Shown here in pieces: positions 7,899-15,002 of a DNA stretch of 31,149 nt; the stretch's first letter is position 1, and each line of letters begins with the position of its first letter. Made by a program: the position numbers and the translations under genes. The DNA comes from DATHWB01 sp040880725 (GTDB lineage: Bacteria > Actinomycetota > Acidimicrobiia > Spongiisociales > ZC4RG35), in NCBI GenBank assembly GCA_040880725.1, contig JBBDHV010000023.1, forward strand, positions 1 through 31,149, in the 5' to 3' direction. The notes under the pieces were generated by a model. That model worked only from the letters and a program-made list of their open reading frames with translations, ran no database searches and was not told where the DNA came from.

Positions 7899-8791
7899 GT
7901 CACCCCCAGCACCGATCCGACCGTGGAACTGATGATGAGACTCCAACCGTCGACGAGGACAAAGAGGAGAAGCTTCAGCGGAAGGCTGATGAAGACGGGC
8001 GGGAGCATCACCATGCCCATCGACATCAGGATGGCCGAGACCACGAGGTCGATGACCAGGAACGGAACAAAGATCACGAAACCGATGAGGAACGCCTGAC
8101 GAAGTTCGGAGACCACGAACGCCGGGACGAGGACCGACGCTGATGTCTCCTCCGGTGTGGCAGGGGCCGGCCGGCCGGACATCCCGGCGAACATCTCCAG
8201 ATCGTCCATGTCGGCGTGGGCGAGCATGAAGCGTCGGAAGGGGTCGAATCCGAGCTCCATCGCCTCCTCCTGGGTGATCTCGCCTTCCAGGAGCGGGACG
8301 ACCGCGTCGTTGTAGGCCTCTTCCAGCGTCGGACTCATCGTGAAAATGGTCAGAAACAGGGCAAGGCCGATCAGCACCTGCGACGGAGGGATCGTCTGCA
8401 GTCCGATGGCGTTCTTCGTGATGCCGAGCACCACCACATACCGGGTGAACGAGGTCATCACCAGGAGCAGACCGGGAAGGATCGCCCCGACGGTGAGGAG
8501 GAGGAACAGCGACACCGACTGGCTCAAACCCTCGTCGCCATCCAGTTGGAAAGTCACCTCCGGCGTGTCCGGAACCTGGGGCACGACGACTGCGCCGTTG
8601 GTTTGCTCGGAGACGGGCAGGCCCTCGTTGGGACCGACCGGTGTCTCTGCCTGAGCAGAAGCCGGTAGCGCGCCGGCGATGAGTACGACGCCGAAGGCGA
8701 TGACGATCGCCCACTTGGCCAACATCGCATCTCGCCCGGACGGGCGCGGCAGAACGACCGGGCCGGTCGGCGGCCTAGTGCTCGTAGACAT
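7895..8791 (-). CDS. fliP: Flagellar export gate protein FliP
   Basis: The 298-residue product has an N-terminal signal-like helix (residues 23-48, ending ALPASAQAE), as usual for FliP, followed by a spacer. The conserved core runs from about residue 88: LLTVGAILPGLLLVMTSFTR, the segment with GLQTIPPSQVLIGLALFLT, and the C-terminal MGMVMLPPVFISLPLKLLLF. FliP forms the pentameric ring of the export channel. I keep ATG 8791 because AGGAG lies about 7 bases upstream. A start at Met 23 (8725) would give a more typical signal peptide and remains possible. The start overlaps the fliO end by 17 bases. Confidence 0.96.
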   Translation of the reverse strand: MSTSTRPPTGPVVLPRPSGRDAMLAKWAIVIAFGVVLIAGALPASAQAETPVGPNEGLPVSEQTNGAVVVPQVPDTPEVTFQLDGDEGLSQSVSLFLLLTVGAILPGLLLVMTSFTRYVVVLGITKNAIGLQTIPPSQVLIGLALFLTIFTMSPTLEEAYNDAVVPLLEGEITQEEAMELGFDPFRRFMLAHADMDDLEMFAGMSGRPAPATPEETSASVLVPAFVVSELRQAFLIGFVIFVPFLVIDLVVSAILMSMGMVMLPPVFISLPLKLLLFVLVDGWSLIISSTVGSVLGVT

Positions 8792-9203
8792 GGGCGAGCT
8801 CCTCGGACGGACGCCGCGTCGTCAGGTGACGCCAGCGTTCGACGAAGCCATCCCATGGCTGAATTGCGGCCTCCTGGCCAGAGCCGGCGTCCGTGCCGGT
8901 CTCGATCGGTGTCCGTTCGATCGAACCGAAGGCCACCCGCGCATCGGCGGCGGACTCGGGTTCGAGTTCGGAGAGAAGGGTGATCTGTGACTCGGTGACT
9001 CCGAGTAGCAGTCGACGGTCCGATACCGAGACGATCACAGCTTGGGCGGCCTTGCCCATCGACACCCGCTCCACCACCCGCATGCGGTTCGAGGACCCAC
9101 CCGGTCCGCGCCGGATCAGCCAGCGCACCGCGAACGGTCCGCCGAGCACGATGATCAGCGCAGGCACGAGGCGAGCGATCAGCTCGAACGCGTCCCCACC
9201 CAT
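8775..9203 (-). CDS. fliO: Flagellar biosynthesis protein FliO
   Basis: The 142-residue product has one membrane helix near the N terminus (about 8-30), a basic stop-transfer RRGPGGSSNR, and a cytosolic beta-rich domain containing MRVVERVSMGKAAQAVIVSV (41-60) and RRLLLGVTESQITLL, the FliO pattern. FliO helps assemble the FliP ring. I take ATG 9203, with an AGGGGGG stretch upstream. The GTG one codon earlier is also possible. The rest of the long open frame overlaps fliN and is a shadow. The Ala/Glu/Thr-rich C-terminal tail is not conserved in the family. Confidence 0.88.
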   Translation of the reverse strand: MGGDAFELIARLVPALIIVLGGPFAVRWLIRRGPGGSSNRMRVVERVSMGKAAQAVIVSVSDRRLLLGVTESQITLLSELEPESAADARVAFGSIERTPIETGTDAGSGQEAAIQPWDGFVERWRHLTTRRPSEELAHVYEH

Positions 9204-9228
9204 CACAAAGCCCCCCTCTGGCAGACGT

Positions 9229-9558
9229 TCACGACCGTTCCACGACCTCGGTGATGCGCACGCCCAACTCGTCGTCGACGACGACCACGTCGCCACGGGC
9301 CACCAGCGTTCCGTTGACGAGTACGTCGACCGCGGCACCCGCCGACCGGTCGAGTTCCACGACGGTCCCTTCGCGCAGGCCAAGGACATCACGCACCCGC
9401 ATCCGCACACGTCCGAGTTCGACGGTGACGTCGAGCGCCACCTCACCCAGGACACTCAGGCTCCGGAGATCTCCGGCTCCGCTGCCCGCGCCGAGATCGG
9501 GGAACGTCGCCGGTGAGACGATCGCCTGCTCCGCGGTGTCTGTCGTGGTCTTGGTCAT
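9229..9558 (-). CDS. fliN: Flagellar motor switch protein FliN
   Basis: The 109-residue product consists of a short linker and a SpoA domain. LGEVALDVTVELGRVRM (about 36-52) and the later LDRSAGAAVDVLVNGTLVARGDVVVVDD-type core with GVRITEV at the end match FliN of the C-ring. ATG 9558 is preceded by GGAGGA and overlaps the fliM stop as ATGA, so this start is secure although the frame extends further up. There is no CheC-type phosphatase part, unlike FliY of Bacillus. FliN with FliM forms the lower C-ring and docks the FliH-ATPase complex. Confidence 0.95.
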   Translation of the reverse strand: MTKTTTDTAEQAIVSPATFPDLGAGSGAGDLRSLSVLGEVALDVTVELGRVRMRVRDVLGLREGTVVELDRSAGAAVDVLVNGTLVARGDVVVVDDELGVRITEVVERS

Positions 9559-10499
9559 TCGTTCCTCCATGATGAGATCTGGACGGCACGGCGCGAGCCG
9601 CGACGGCCGAGGCGGCATTCGAGAAGCGGCATTCCCGCCACCGACACCAGCGCGGGTTCGCCCACGCGGTGGTCGAGTCGAAGCACGTCACCGGGCTGGA
9701 GTGCGGCGATCGACGCAGCCTCGACGGCCGCGGGGCGCAGGTGCACGCTGGCTGTCACGTCCGTCGCCGAGAGTTGCTCTTCGATGCGTGCGGTCAAGGG
9801 GTCGGAGTCGGACTGGGACGGTTGCTCATGATCCCAGGCATGCCGACCGAGCCGTTCGACGAGCGGCTGCAGCAGTGTGAAGGGATAACAGAGCGTCAAC
9901 AGGCCGTCGCTGCGGGTGCCGTGTGACACCGCGACGGAATAGCACAGCACCAGCACCATCTCCGACGGGGAGACGGCTTGGACCAGGTGTGGGTTCAACT
10001 CCACCGAGCCGGTCTCCGGTTCGACGTCAGCCAACGGACCGAGGGTCTCCCGCAACGCACCGACGGCGTGTTTCAGGATGTCCCGGAGCAGCGCCGCCTC
10101 GAGTTCGGTGGGCCGCCGCATCGACACCGGACGTCCTGTGCCGCCCAGCATCCTGTCCACGAGGGTCAGACCCATCTGGGCGTTCATCTCGATGAGCATC
10201 GCGCCGGGGAGCGGTGGCAGCCCGATCACGCCCATCACCGTCGGATTCGGCGTCGACCGGCTGTAGTCCTCATAGGTCAGCTGTTGGACGGCCGTCAGTT
10301 CCAGATGAACCACCGACCGCAACGCATTGGTGAGTCCGCTCGCGAAACGTCGGGCGAAGGTCTCGTGTGCGACTTCGAGGCTGCGGACGTACTCGCGCGC
10401 CAGTTTGCCCGGACTCCGAAAGTCGAACTGGGCGGCTTCCTGCTCGGCTTCCACGCGGGGGCGGGGTGAGGTGGCAGTGGTCACGGTCGGGACATCCAT
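9555..10499 (-). CDS. fliM: Flagellar motor switch protein FliM, lacking the CheY-binding peptide
   Basis: The 314-residue product contains the FliM middle domain, recognisable from FDFRSPGKLAREYVRSLE (25-42), LTYEDYSRSTPNPT (74-87) and the conserved MLGGTG (117-122), and a C-terminal SpoA domain (about 232-305). What is missing is the N-terminal LSQxEIDALL peptide that binds phospho-CheY in the family: residues 1-24 are TTATSPRPRVEAEQ-like and no EID motif occurs. The ATG at 10499 has GGAGG upstream, and no longer in-frame start supplies such a motif. A normal C-ring is expected, but direction switching may use another signal or be absent. Confidence 0.95.
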   Translation of the reverse strand: MDVPTVTTATSPRPRVEAEQEAAQFDFRSPGKLAREYVRSLEVAHETFARRFASGLTNALRSVVHLELTAVQQLTYEDYSRSTPNPTVMGVIGLPPLPGAMLIEMNAQMGLTLVDRMLGGTGRPVSMRRPTELEAALLRDILKHAVGALRETLGPLADVEPETGSVELNPHLVQAVSPSEMVLVLCYSVAVSHGTRSDGLLTLCYPFTLLQPLVERLGRHAWDHEQPSQSDSDPLTARIEEQLSATDVTASVHLRPAAVEAASIAALQPGDVLRLDHRVGEPALVSVAGMPLLECRLGRRGSRRAVQISSWRNE

Positions 10500-10566
10500 C
10501 GCATGCTCCCCCCTCCGTCGGCCACCGCGCCCCGCGCTGAAGCGCGCGCCGCCTATTCGTCGAGGA
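10500..10566 (-). other. fliL-fliM spacer with a small GC hairpin
   Basis: The 67-base gap is one of the few wide spacers in the unit. It contains the perfect inverted repeat CGCGCT-GA-AGCGCG at 10533-10546 and, nearer fliM, the GGAGG ribosome site. There is no T-run, so this is not a typical intrinsic terminator. It might adjust downstream expression or protect mRNA ends. Confidence 0.35.
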
Positions 10567-10992
10567 TCATTTGACGAGAGCTTCGACGAGCACCACGCGG
10601 CGCACCGTCCCGTCCGGATAGATCGCCGAAATTCCTTCGGTCAGCCGGGACCGCAGTTCGTCGAGTCCTTCGGGTCCGCGCAGTTCTTCTGCGGAGAAGC
10701 CGGCGACCACCCCGATGGCGGCGTCCTTCACCAGCGCAAACTTCGGCTCGACATCCGCCTCGACCGCAGCGGCGTCGAGGACGAGGGCAATTCCGACACG
10801 CGCATACTCGACTCCGTCCCGTAGCCCGACGGTGAGGACCCCCACTTCGACGACCGCGCCGTCCGCCACCACCACCGGCTCCTCTGCGCCGGCGGCGTTG
10901 ACCTGCCAGGCGCCAACGGCGCCGGCCACGACGACCGCAGCCAGCAGGAGACGTGTCCGCTTGGAACGAAAGGCCGCCAACTTCTCACTCAT
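10567..10992 (-). CDS. fliL: Flagellar basal body protein FliL
   Basis: The 141-residue product has a basic N terminus, one membrane helix (about 15-30, RLLLAAVVVAGAVGAW) and an extracytoplasmic domain with the FliL pattern, including YARVGIALVLDA and the terminal VVLVEALVK. FliL surrounds the stator and supports its function. I use ATG 10992. The TTG at 11001 is a less likely start. The gene overlaps the end of motB by 8 bases, fitting a stator-linked pair. Confidence 0.9.
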   Translation of the reverse strand: MSEKLAAFRSKRTRLLLAAVVVAGAVGAWQVNAAGAEEPVVVADGAVVEVGVLTVGLRDGVEYARVGIALVLDAAAVEADVEPKFALVKDAAIGVVAGFSAEELRGPEGLDELRSRLTEGISAIYPDGTVRRVVLVEALVK

Positions 10993-11773
10993 CGAAATCA
11001 ACTCCCTGGTACAACACGACGAGTTCCACCCGCCGGTTCAGTGCTCGGGCATCGGAATCTGTGTTTTCGACCAGTGGCCGGTGCTCGCCGTACCCGACGG
11101 CCCCCAGGCGGTCCTGGTCGAGTTCATGACCGTCGACAAGGAGATGCAGGACGGCGAGCGCACGCTCGGCCGAGAGGTCCCAGTTGTCGAAGCCGGGCCT
11201 GCCGAACGGCACATCGTCGGTGTGGCCCTCCACCTGGACCGCGTTCTCGATCCGGGACAGCACCTCGGCGATGGCGCCCACGATTTCGACTCCCGACTCA
11301 CCCAGTCGCGAGCTACCGCTCTCGAACCGCAGATCGTCTGTCGCCACCGACACGACCAGCCCTCGCTGCGTGATTCGAAAGCTGGCAGCCCCCTGATGGC
11401 CAGATGCGCTGAGGGACTGTGCGATGGCGTCCTGCACGATGAGCAGCTGATCCGGGGTGAGCACGAGTTCGGGGAGCTCCACCCCCTCGTCGGTCCCGGC
11501 CATGGTTGTTGTCGTCGTGGCGGGCGCCGGAGCCACGAGTTCGGGCGGCACACCATCGAGCAGCCCATCCGATTCAGCCAGGACCGAGTCGACCTGGCCC
11601 GGATTCCCGAACGGTGCCTCGAGGCCCGCCACGAGCTGTTCGAACTTGGCGGCGTCCAGCTCGGACATCGAAAAGAGCAGAACGAAGAACGCCAGAAGCA
11701 GCGTCACCAGATCCGAATACGTGGTGAGCCAACGCTGAGAATCGTCGCCGCCGCCGCGACGCCGGTCACGCAT
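10985..11773 (-). CDS. motB: Flagellar stator protein MotB
   Basis: The 262-residue product has a single N-terminal membrane helix containing the ion-coupling Asp at residue 21, in WLTTYSDLVTLLLAFFVLLF (15-34). A plug/linker follows that is rich in Pro/Ala/Thr (about 75-95). The C-terminal OmpA-like peptidoglycan-binding domain holds VEGHTDDVPFG, the NWDLSAERA motif and GYGEHRP. Together with MotA it forms the stator. The context of the Asp (T-T-Y-S-D) is compatible with proton use, but the ion cannot be settled from sequence alone. The gene follows motA by 21 bases. Confidence 0.96.
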   Translation of the reverse strand: MRDRRRGGGDDSQRWLTTYSDLVTLLLAFFVLLFSMSELDAAKFEQLVAGLEAPFGNPGQVDSVLAESDGLLDGVPPELVAPAPATTTTTMAGTDEGVELPELVLTPDQLLIVQDAIAQSLSASGHQGAASFRITQRGLVVSVATDDLRFESGSSRLGESGVEIVGAIAEVLSRIENAVQVEGHTDDVPFGRPGFDNWDLSAERALAVLHLLVDGHELDQDRLGAVGYGEHRPLVENTDSDARALNRRVELVVLYQGVDFDE

Positions 11774-11794
11774 CGTGGGACCTGCGGGGTGTCA

Positions 11795-12622
11795 TCACGC
11801 CACCGCTTCCTGTGCCGGCGGTGCCGCCGCCGCCACGGGGGCACTCTGCTCGGCGCGAGCGCGATGACCGATCCGCTGGGCGGGAGCGAGATGCCGTTCG
11901 AGGCGGTCGACGAGCACCCTGGGGCTGACCCCGACCTGGATGGCGAGCACTGCGTCTCGAACCATCTCCTTGGTCTGCATCTCCGCCTCGTGCAGGCGGG
12001 TCAGGCGCGACGTGATCGGACCGAACACGAGATTCGCAAACAGCACGCCGTAAAGCGTGGTGAGGAGCGCGAGCGCCATCGACGTGCCCAACTGGGAGGG
12101 ATCAGACAGGTTCCCCAGCATGTTCACCAGGCCGATCACCGTGCCGATCATCCCGAGCGTCGGTGCGAATCCGGTCAGGCTGCGGAACACCGAGATGATG
12201 ACGTGATGCCGCTCACTCAACGAATTCAATTCGGCATCCAGCACCTCCTTCACCGTCTCGGGATCGAGCCCGTCGACCAGGCTCTGCATCCCGGTCAGGG
12301 TGAACGGCTCGTCGAGTTCCTCGAGCCGCGCCTCCATCGCCAGCATCCCCTGCCGACGGGCGATCTCGGCGAACTCCATCAGGTCTGCGATCACCTTGTT
12401 CGGATCATCGGTTCGCCCCTGGAATGCAATCTTGAGTGCCTTCGGGACGTTCATCAGATCGACGAGCCGGTAGCCGGCCACCGTCGCTCCAATCGACCCG
12501 AGCAGAACCAGCACCAGCGACGAAGGCGAGAGCAGTGCGGCGGCGGAGTTACCGTCGATCATCATGGCCACGACGATTGCCACCAGGGCGACGACGACCC
12601 CGACGATCAGCGCGATGTCCAT
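11795..12622 (-). CDS. motA: Flagellar stator protein MotA
   Basis: The 275-residue product has four membrane helices and the family's conserved segments: SSLVLVLLGSIGATVAGY in helix 2, the cytosolic loop with MEARLEELDEPFTLTGMQSL (torque-generating region), and helices 3-4 with GFAPTLGMIGTVIGLVNML and ALLTTLYGVLFANLVFGPI. An Ala/Pro-rich C-terminal tail of about 25 residues is longer than usual. MotA pentamers surround MotB and push on FliG. The ATG is 2 bases after the flbD stop, so coupled translation is probable. Confidence 0.97.
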   Translation of the reverse strand: MDIALIVGVVVALVAIVVAMMIDGNSAAALLSPSSLVLVLLGSIGATVAGYRLVDLMNVPKALKIAFQGRTDDPNKVIADLMEFAEIARRQGMLAMEARLEELDEPFTLTGMQSLVDGLDPETVKEVLDAELNSLSERHHVIISVFRSLTGFAPTLGMIGTVIGLVNMLGNLSDPSQLGTSMALALLTTLYGVLFANLVFGPITSRLTRLHEAEMQTKEMVRDAVLAIQVGVSPRVLVDRLERHLAPAQRIGHRARAEQSAPVAAAAPPAQEAVA

Positions 12623-12624
12623 TT

Positions 12625-12870
12625 TCAGGCCTCCCCGCCGTCAATCACGGTGAACGGAGGGCGGTCGCTGCGCAGGACATGCTCGGCGGTGGCGAGGAGG
12701 GAACCGCGGTACTGGCGCACGCGCTCGACGATCGTGTCGGGGTCGTCCGATACGACGATTCGCCGGGCATCGACGAGTGTGATGACGGTGTCCGGCATGG
12801 TTTCGATCGTCTGAATGAGATCGGCGTTGAGAAAGAACGGCTTGCCTTTGAGCCGATGGACGAGGATCAC
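12625..12870 (-). CDS. flbD: FlbD/SwrD family small flagellar protein
   Basis: The 81-residue product starts MILVHRLKGKPFFLNADLIQ and has TIETMPDTVITLVDARRIVVSD, the pattern of the FlbD (SwrD) family found between flgE and motA or fliL in Gram-positive flagellar operons. In Bacillus, SwrD increases motor torque. The GTG at 12870 has GGAGG 6 bases upstream. A 10-codon frame beginning at ATG 12899 ends on this GTG as GTGA. Its immediate upstream neighbour here is flgD, not flgE, which is unusual. Confidence 0.92.
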   Translation of the reverse strand: MILVHRLKGKPFFLNADLIQTIETMPDTVITLVDARRIVVSDDPDTIVERVRQYRGSLLATAEHVLRSDRPPFTVIDGGEA

Positions 12871-12962
12871 CCCGCACCTCCATGTGCGCGTGCTGGCATG
12901 TCCTCCCCCGTCGGCCGCCGCGGCGGCCGGTTAACCGCCCGCCGCTTTCGTTTCACGCCTGC
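12871..12962 (-). other. flgD-flbD gap with long GC palindrome, at the slot where flgE is expected
   Basis: These 92 bases hold a perfect 18-base palindrome at 12912-12929 (two 9-base halves, CGGCCGCCG and CGGCGGCCG) followed by CGGTTAACCG at 12927-12936. A GGGGGAGG ribosome-like site precedes a 10-codon frame (12867-12899) that overlaps the flbD start. In most Gram-positive type clusters flgE lies here. No remnant of hook protein sequence can be read in any frame. Confidence 0.5.
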
Positions 12963-13367
12963 TCAGGCTGGGTCCCGGATCGATTGGACGTGGGTGAACG
13001 GCACGGAGCGATCCCCTATGTGAAGCACAGGGCCGTCGACGGTCATGGTCACGGAGTCGACGATGCCCGCAACCTCGGTCCCGTCGGGCCCGATCGCGCT
13101 GACGTGCCGGCCGATCGTTTCGATGGCGCCCGTGACATGCTGGGCTCCGATCATCGATTGCTGCGCCTCCGAAATCGCACGCAGCGTCTCGATCGTGGCG
13201 AACTGCGCGGTCTGAGCGAGCATCTCGTTGGGTTTCGAAGGCTGCAGCGGGTTCTGATAGCGCAACTGGGCGACCAGCAACTGAAGAAATGCCTCGGATC
13301 CCATTGCGCCGAGCCCTGTCGCCGCGGTGGGCTGGGCAGCCGACGGACCTTGTACTCCACCAATCAT
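12963..13367 (-). CDS. flgD: Hook-cap protein FlgD, short form
   Basis: The 134-residue product has the family core GSEAFLQLLVAQLRYQNPLQ (23-42) and EMLAQTAQFATIETL (48-62), then a short tail with GRHVSAIGPDG and repeated V-T-V-DGPV strands. FlgD caps the growing hook and is exported without a signal peptide. At 134 residues it lacks most of the tandem Fn3/tudor-like region of the roughly 220-residue proteobacterial protein. Short forms are known in Gram-positive operons. ATG 13367 is preceded by GAGGAG, and the open frame upstream of it is noise. It follows fliK by 10 bases. Confidence 0.92.
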   Translation of the reverse strand: MIGGVQGPSAAQPTAATGLGAMGSEAFLQLLVAQLRYQNPLQPSKPNEMLAQTAQFATIETLRAISEAQQSMIGAQHVTGAIETIGRHVSAIGPDGTEVAGIVDSVTMTVDGPVLHIGDRSVPFTHVQSIRDPA

Positions 13368-13377
13368 GTCGTTCTCC

Positions 13378-14556
13378 TCACAACAGGACACCGGGCCGAG
13401 AGTCACCGTGACGTCGGAGGGAGTTCGTCTCCACCGCGACGTGGGTGTCACCTCTCTGGCCGGTCTGTTCTTGACGTCTTTGTCTGCTCCCGGCGAAGTC
13501 GAAGCCACGTGCATCGAGTTCCCGCCTCAGGTCGTCCAGCCACCGCTCCGGCAAACTGTCGTCCGTGCCGGACGCATCGAGCTCCACACGACCGTCGACC
13601 ATCGTGACCCGCACGATCAGTTCGCCCTCCCCATCCGGAATCTCCACCCGCATCTCCCCTGGCGTGGAGTCGAGGCCACGGCCTTCCAGCCACTCCACGA
13701 CCTCGCGTATCGACGCGACGCGCGCGGCTGTGTCGGTGCCGGTGACGGAATCGGATACGACCTCCGTCGGCGCATCGATCTCGGTCTCGCGGCCTTCAGC
13801 GAGCCCCGCCGGGCGCTCAAGATCCGGCGATGCCTCGATCAACCGGACTACCGGCTTGGGCGACCCGGAACCTGTGTCCTCGACGGCGTCTGACGCGATG
13901 GACCCGTCGACCTCGACCGAGGACTGATCTTCCACGGGTGCTTCCAACGGCGGAGAGACCGCCGGCCCCTCAGGATCGTCACGCACAGTCCCGGGAGTCA
14001 CAGATCCCAGCGTGTCGAACGGCATCTCGGTCGGTGTCGCAGCCTCCGCCACGGCGGGGGCGACGAGGATTGATTCATCCAGTGGGCCATCACCGATCAT
14101 GGCGTGGCTCGCATCGCCGGCGGCCGAGGCGACCGAACGAGACGTCGGGTTCGAGTCTGCGATGGGTGGCGCCACCCGTGCCTCCAGTGACCCTCCGGCG
14201 AGGATCGGCCCGAAGATCTTCGGCTGGGCGACGACCTCGGGGGACACCGGCGACGAATGTCTTTGGCTGGGAGGAGTCACCAGCGGGCCTGCCACGTCCT
14301 CTGCCATGAACGTCCCTGGCTCACCTGCGGCCGCATCCGGCGCCTCGGGGATCGCCTCGGCAAACTCTGGAATGGCCGCAGGCCGGTGCTGTCCACTGCG
14401 TCCGGGGACGGTCGTCGGAATCTCACCTATCGGGACGGGGGGTGCGGCGCCCACCAGGGTCGCGAAGATCGAAGCGAATGCGTCTTCGTCCCGGCCTCCA
14501 CCATGTGTGGGCGTGGCGGGGGCATTGTCGGGTCCGGACACGGTGGGGACCATCAT
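13378..14556 (-). CDS. fliK: Hook-length control protein FliK
   Basis: The 392-residue product is Pro/Ala/Glu-rich and apparently disordered for the first 280 residues, as expected of an exported molecular ruler. The C-terminal part has the FliK_C pattern from about residue 285: EVVEWLEGRGL, then MRVEIPDGEGELIVRVTMVDG (about 302-322), corresponding to the LRLxPxxLGxVxVxL motif, then the helix LPERWLDDLRRELDARG. It ends in a polar basic tail. FliK measures the hook and triggers FlhB switching. Its start overlaps the end of fliJ (ATGATG, either Met usable). Its presence makes the missing flgE more striking. Confidence 0.87.
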   Translation of the reverse strand: MMVPTVSGPDNAPATPTHGGGRDEDAFASIFATLVGAAPPVPIGEIPTTVPGRSGQHRPAAIPEFAEAIPEAPDAAAGEPGTFMAEDVAGPLVTPPSQRHSSPVSPEVVAQPKIFGPILAGGSLEARVAPPIADSNPTSRSVASAAGDASHAMIGDGPLDESILVAPAVAEAATPTEMPFDTLGSVTPGTVRDDPEGPAVSPPLEAPVEDQSSVEVDGSIASDAVEDTGSGSPKPVVRLIEASPDLERPAGLAEGRETEIDAPTEVVSDSVTGTDTAARVASIREVVEWLEGRGLDSTPGEMRVEIPDGEGELIVRVTMVDGRVELDASGTDDSLPERWLDDLRRELDARGFDFAGSRQRRQEQTGQRGDTHVAVETNSLRRHGDSRPGVLL

Positions 14557-15002
14557 CGGGAATCTCCTCGGGGTTCGGCACGCATCACGTGCAACAGAGC
14601 CATCAAGTCATCCATCGAGTGATCCGTCGCTCGGCGGGCCCGTTCGGCGGACTCGAACCGGTGACGCTCGTCCAGGTTCTCGACCGCGTCGAGTTCGCCC
14701 CTGCTGGTGATCCAGTCCAACCGCCGCCGTTGCATGCGCTCCTCGGCAACGGCGTGGGCAGTGGTGGCGGCAGCCACGAGTTCACGGGAACGAACGCCCT
14801 GCAGATGCAGTCCCAACAACTGACCGCTGCTGAGTGGGGCATCCGAAACGTCGACGGTGGATTGCTCAGTGCGTCTCCGCTCGAGTTCGCCGAGCCTGTC
14901 GCGGCGTTCCATGACGGCCTCGCCGAGATCGCGGCGGGCTCGTCGCTCGGCGAGCGAACGCAGCCGCATCAGCGCGTTGAGCGGACGACGGGCGGTTGTC
15001 AT
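14553..15002 (-). CDS. fliJ: Flagellar export protein FliJ
   Basis: The 149-residue product is a continuous coiled coil rich in Arg, Glu, Ala and Leu, for example RSLAERRARRDLGEAVMERR (about 14-33) and DERHRFESAERARRATDHSM. FliJ is the stalk-like export chaperone that inserts into the FliI hexamer and contacts FlhA. ATG 15002 overlaps the fliI stop as ATGA, and the in-frame extension upstream is a fliI shadow. Sequence identity in this family is low, so the call rests on coiled-coil character, length and location between fliI and fliK. Confidence 0.85.
   Translation of the reverse strand: MTTARRPLNALMRLRSLAERRARRDLGEAVMERRDRLGELERRRTEQSTVDVSDAPLSSGQLLGLHLQGVRSRELVAAATTAHAVAEERMQRRRLDWITSRGELDAVENLDERHRFESAERARRATDHSMDDLMALLHVMRAEPRGDSR

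Noticed and set aside
10715..12814. 699-codon plus-strand open frame opposite fliL, motB and motA
   Set aside because: Composition rich in His, Arg and Gln with no recognisable fold. It spans three well-supported genes on the other strand.
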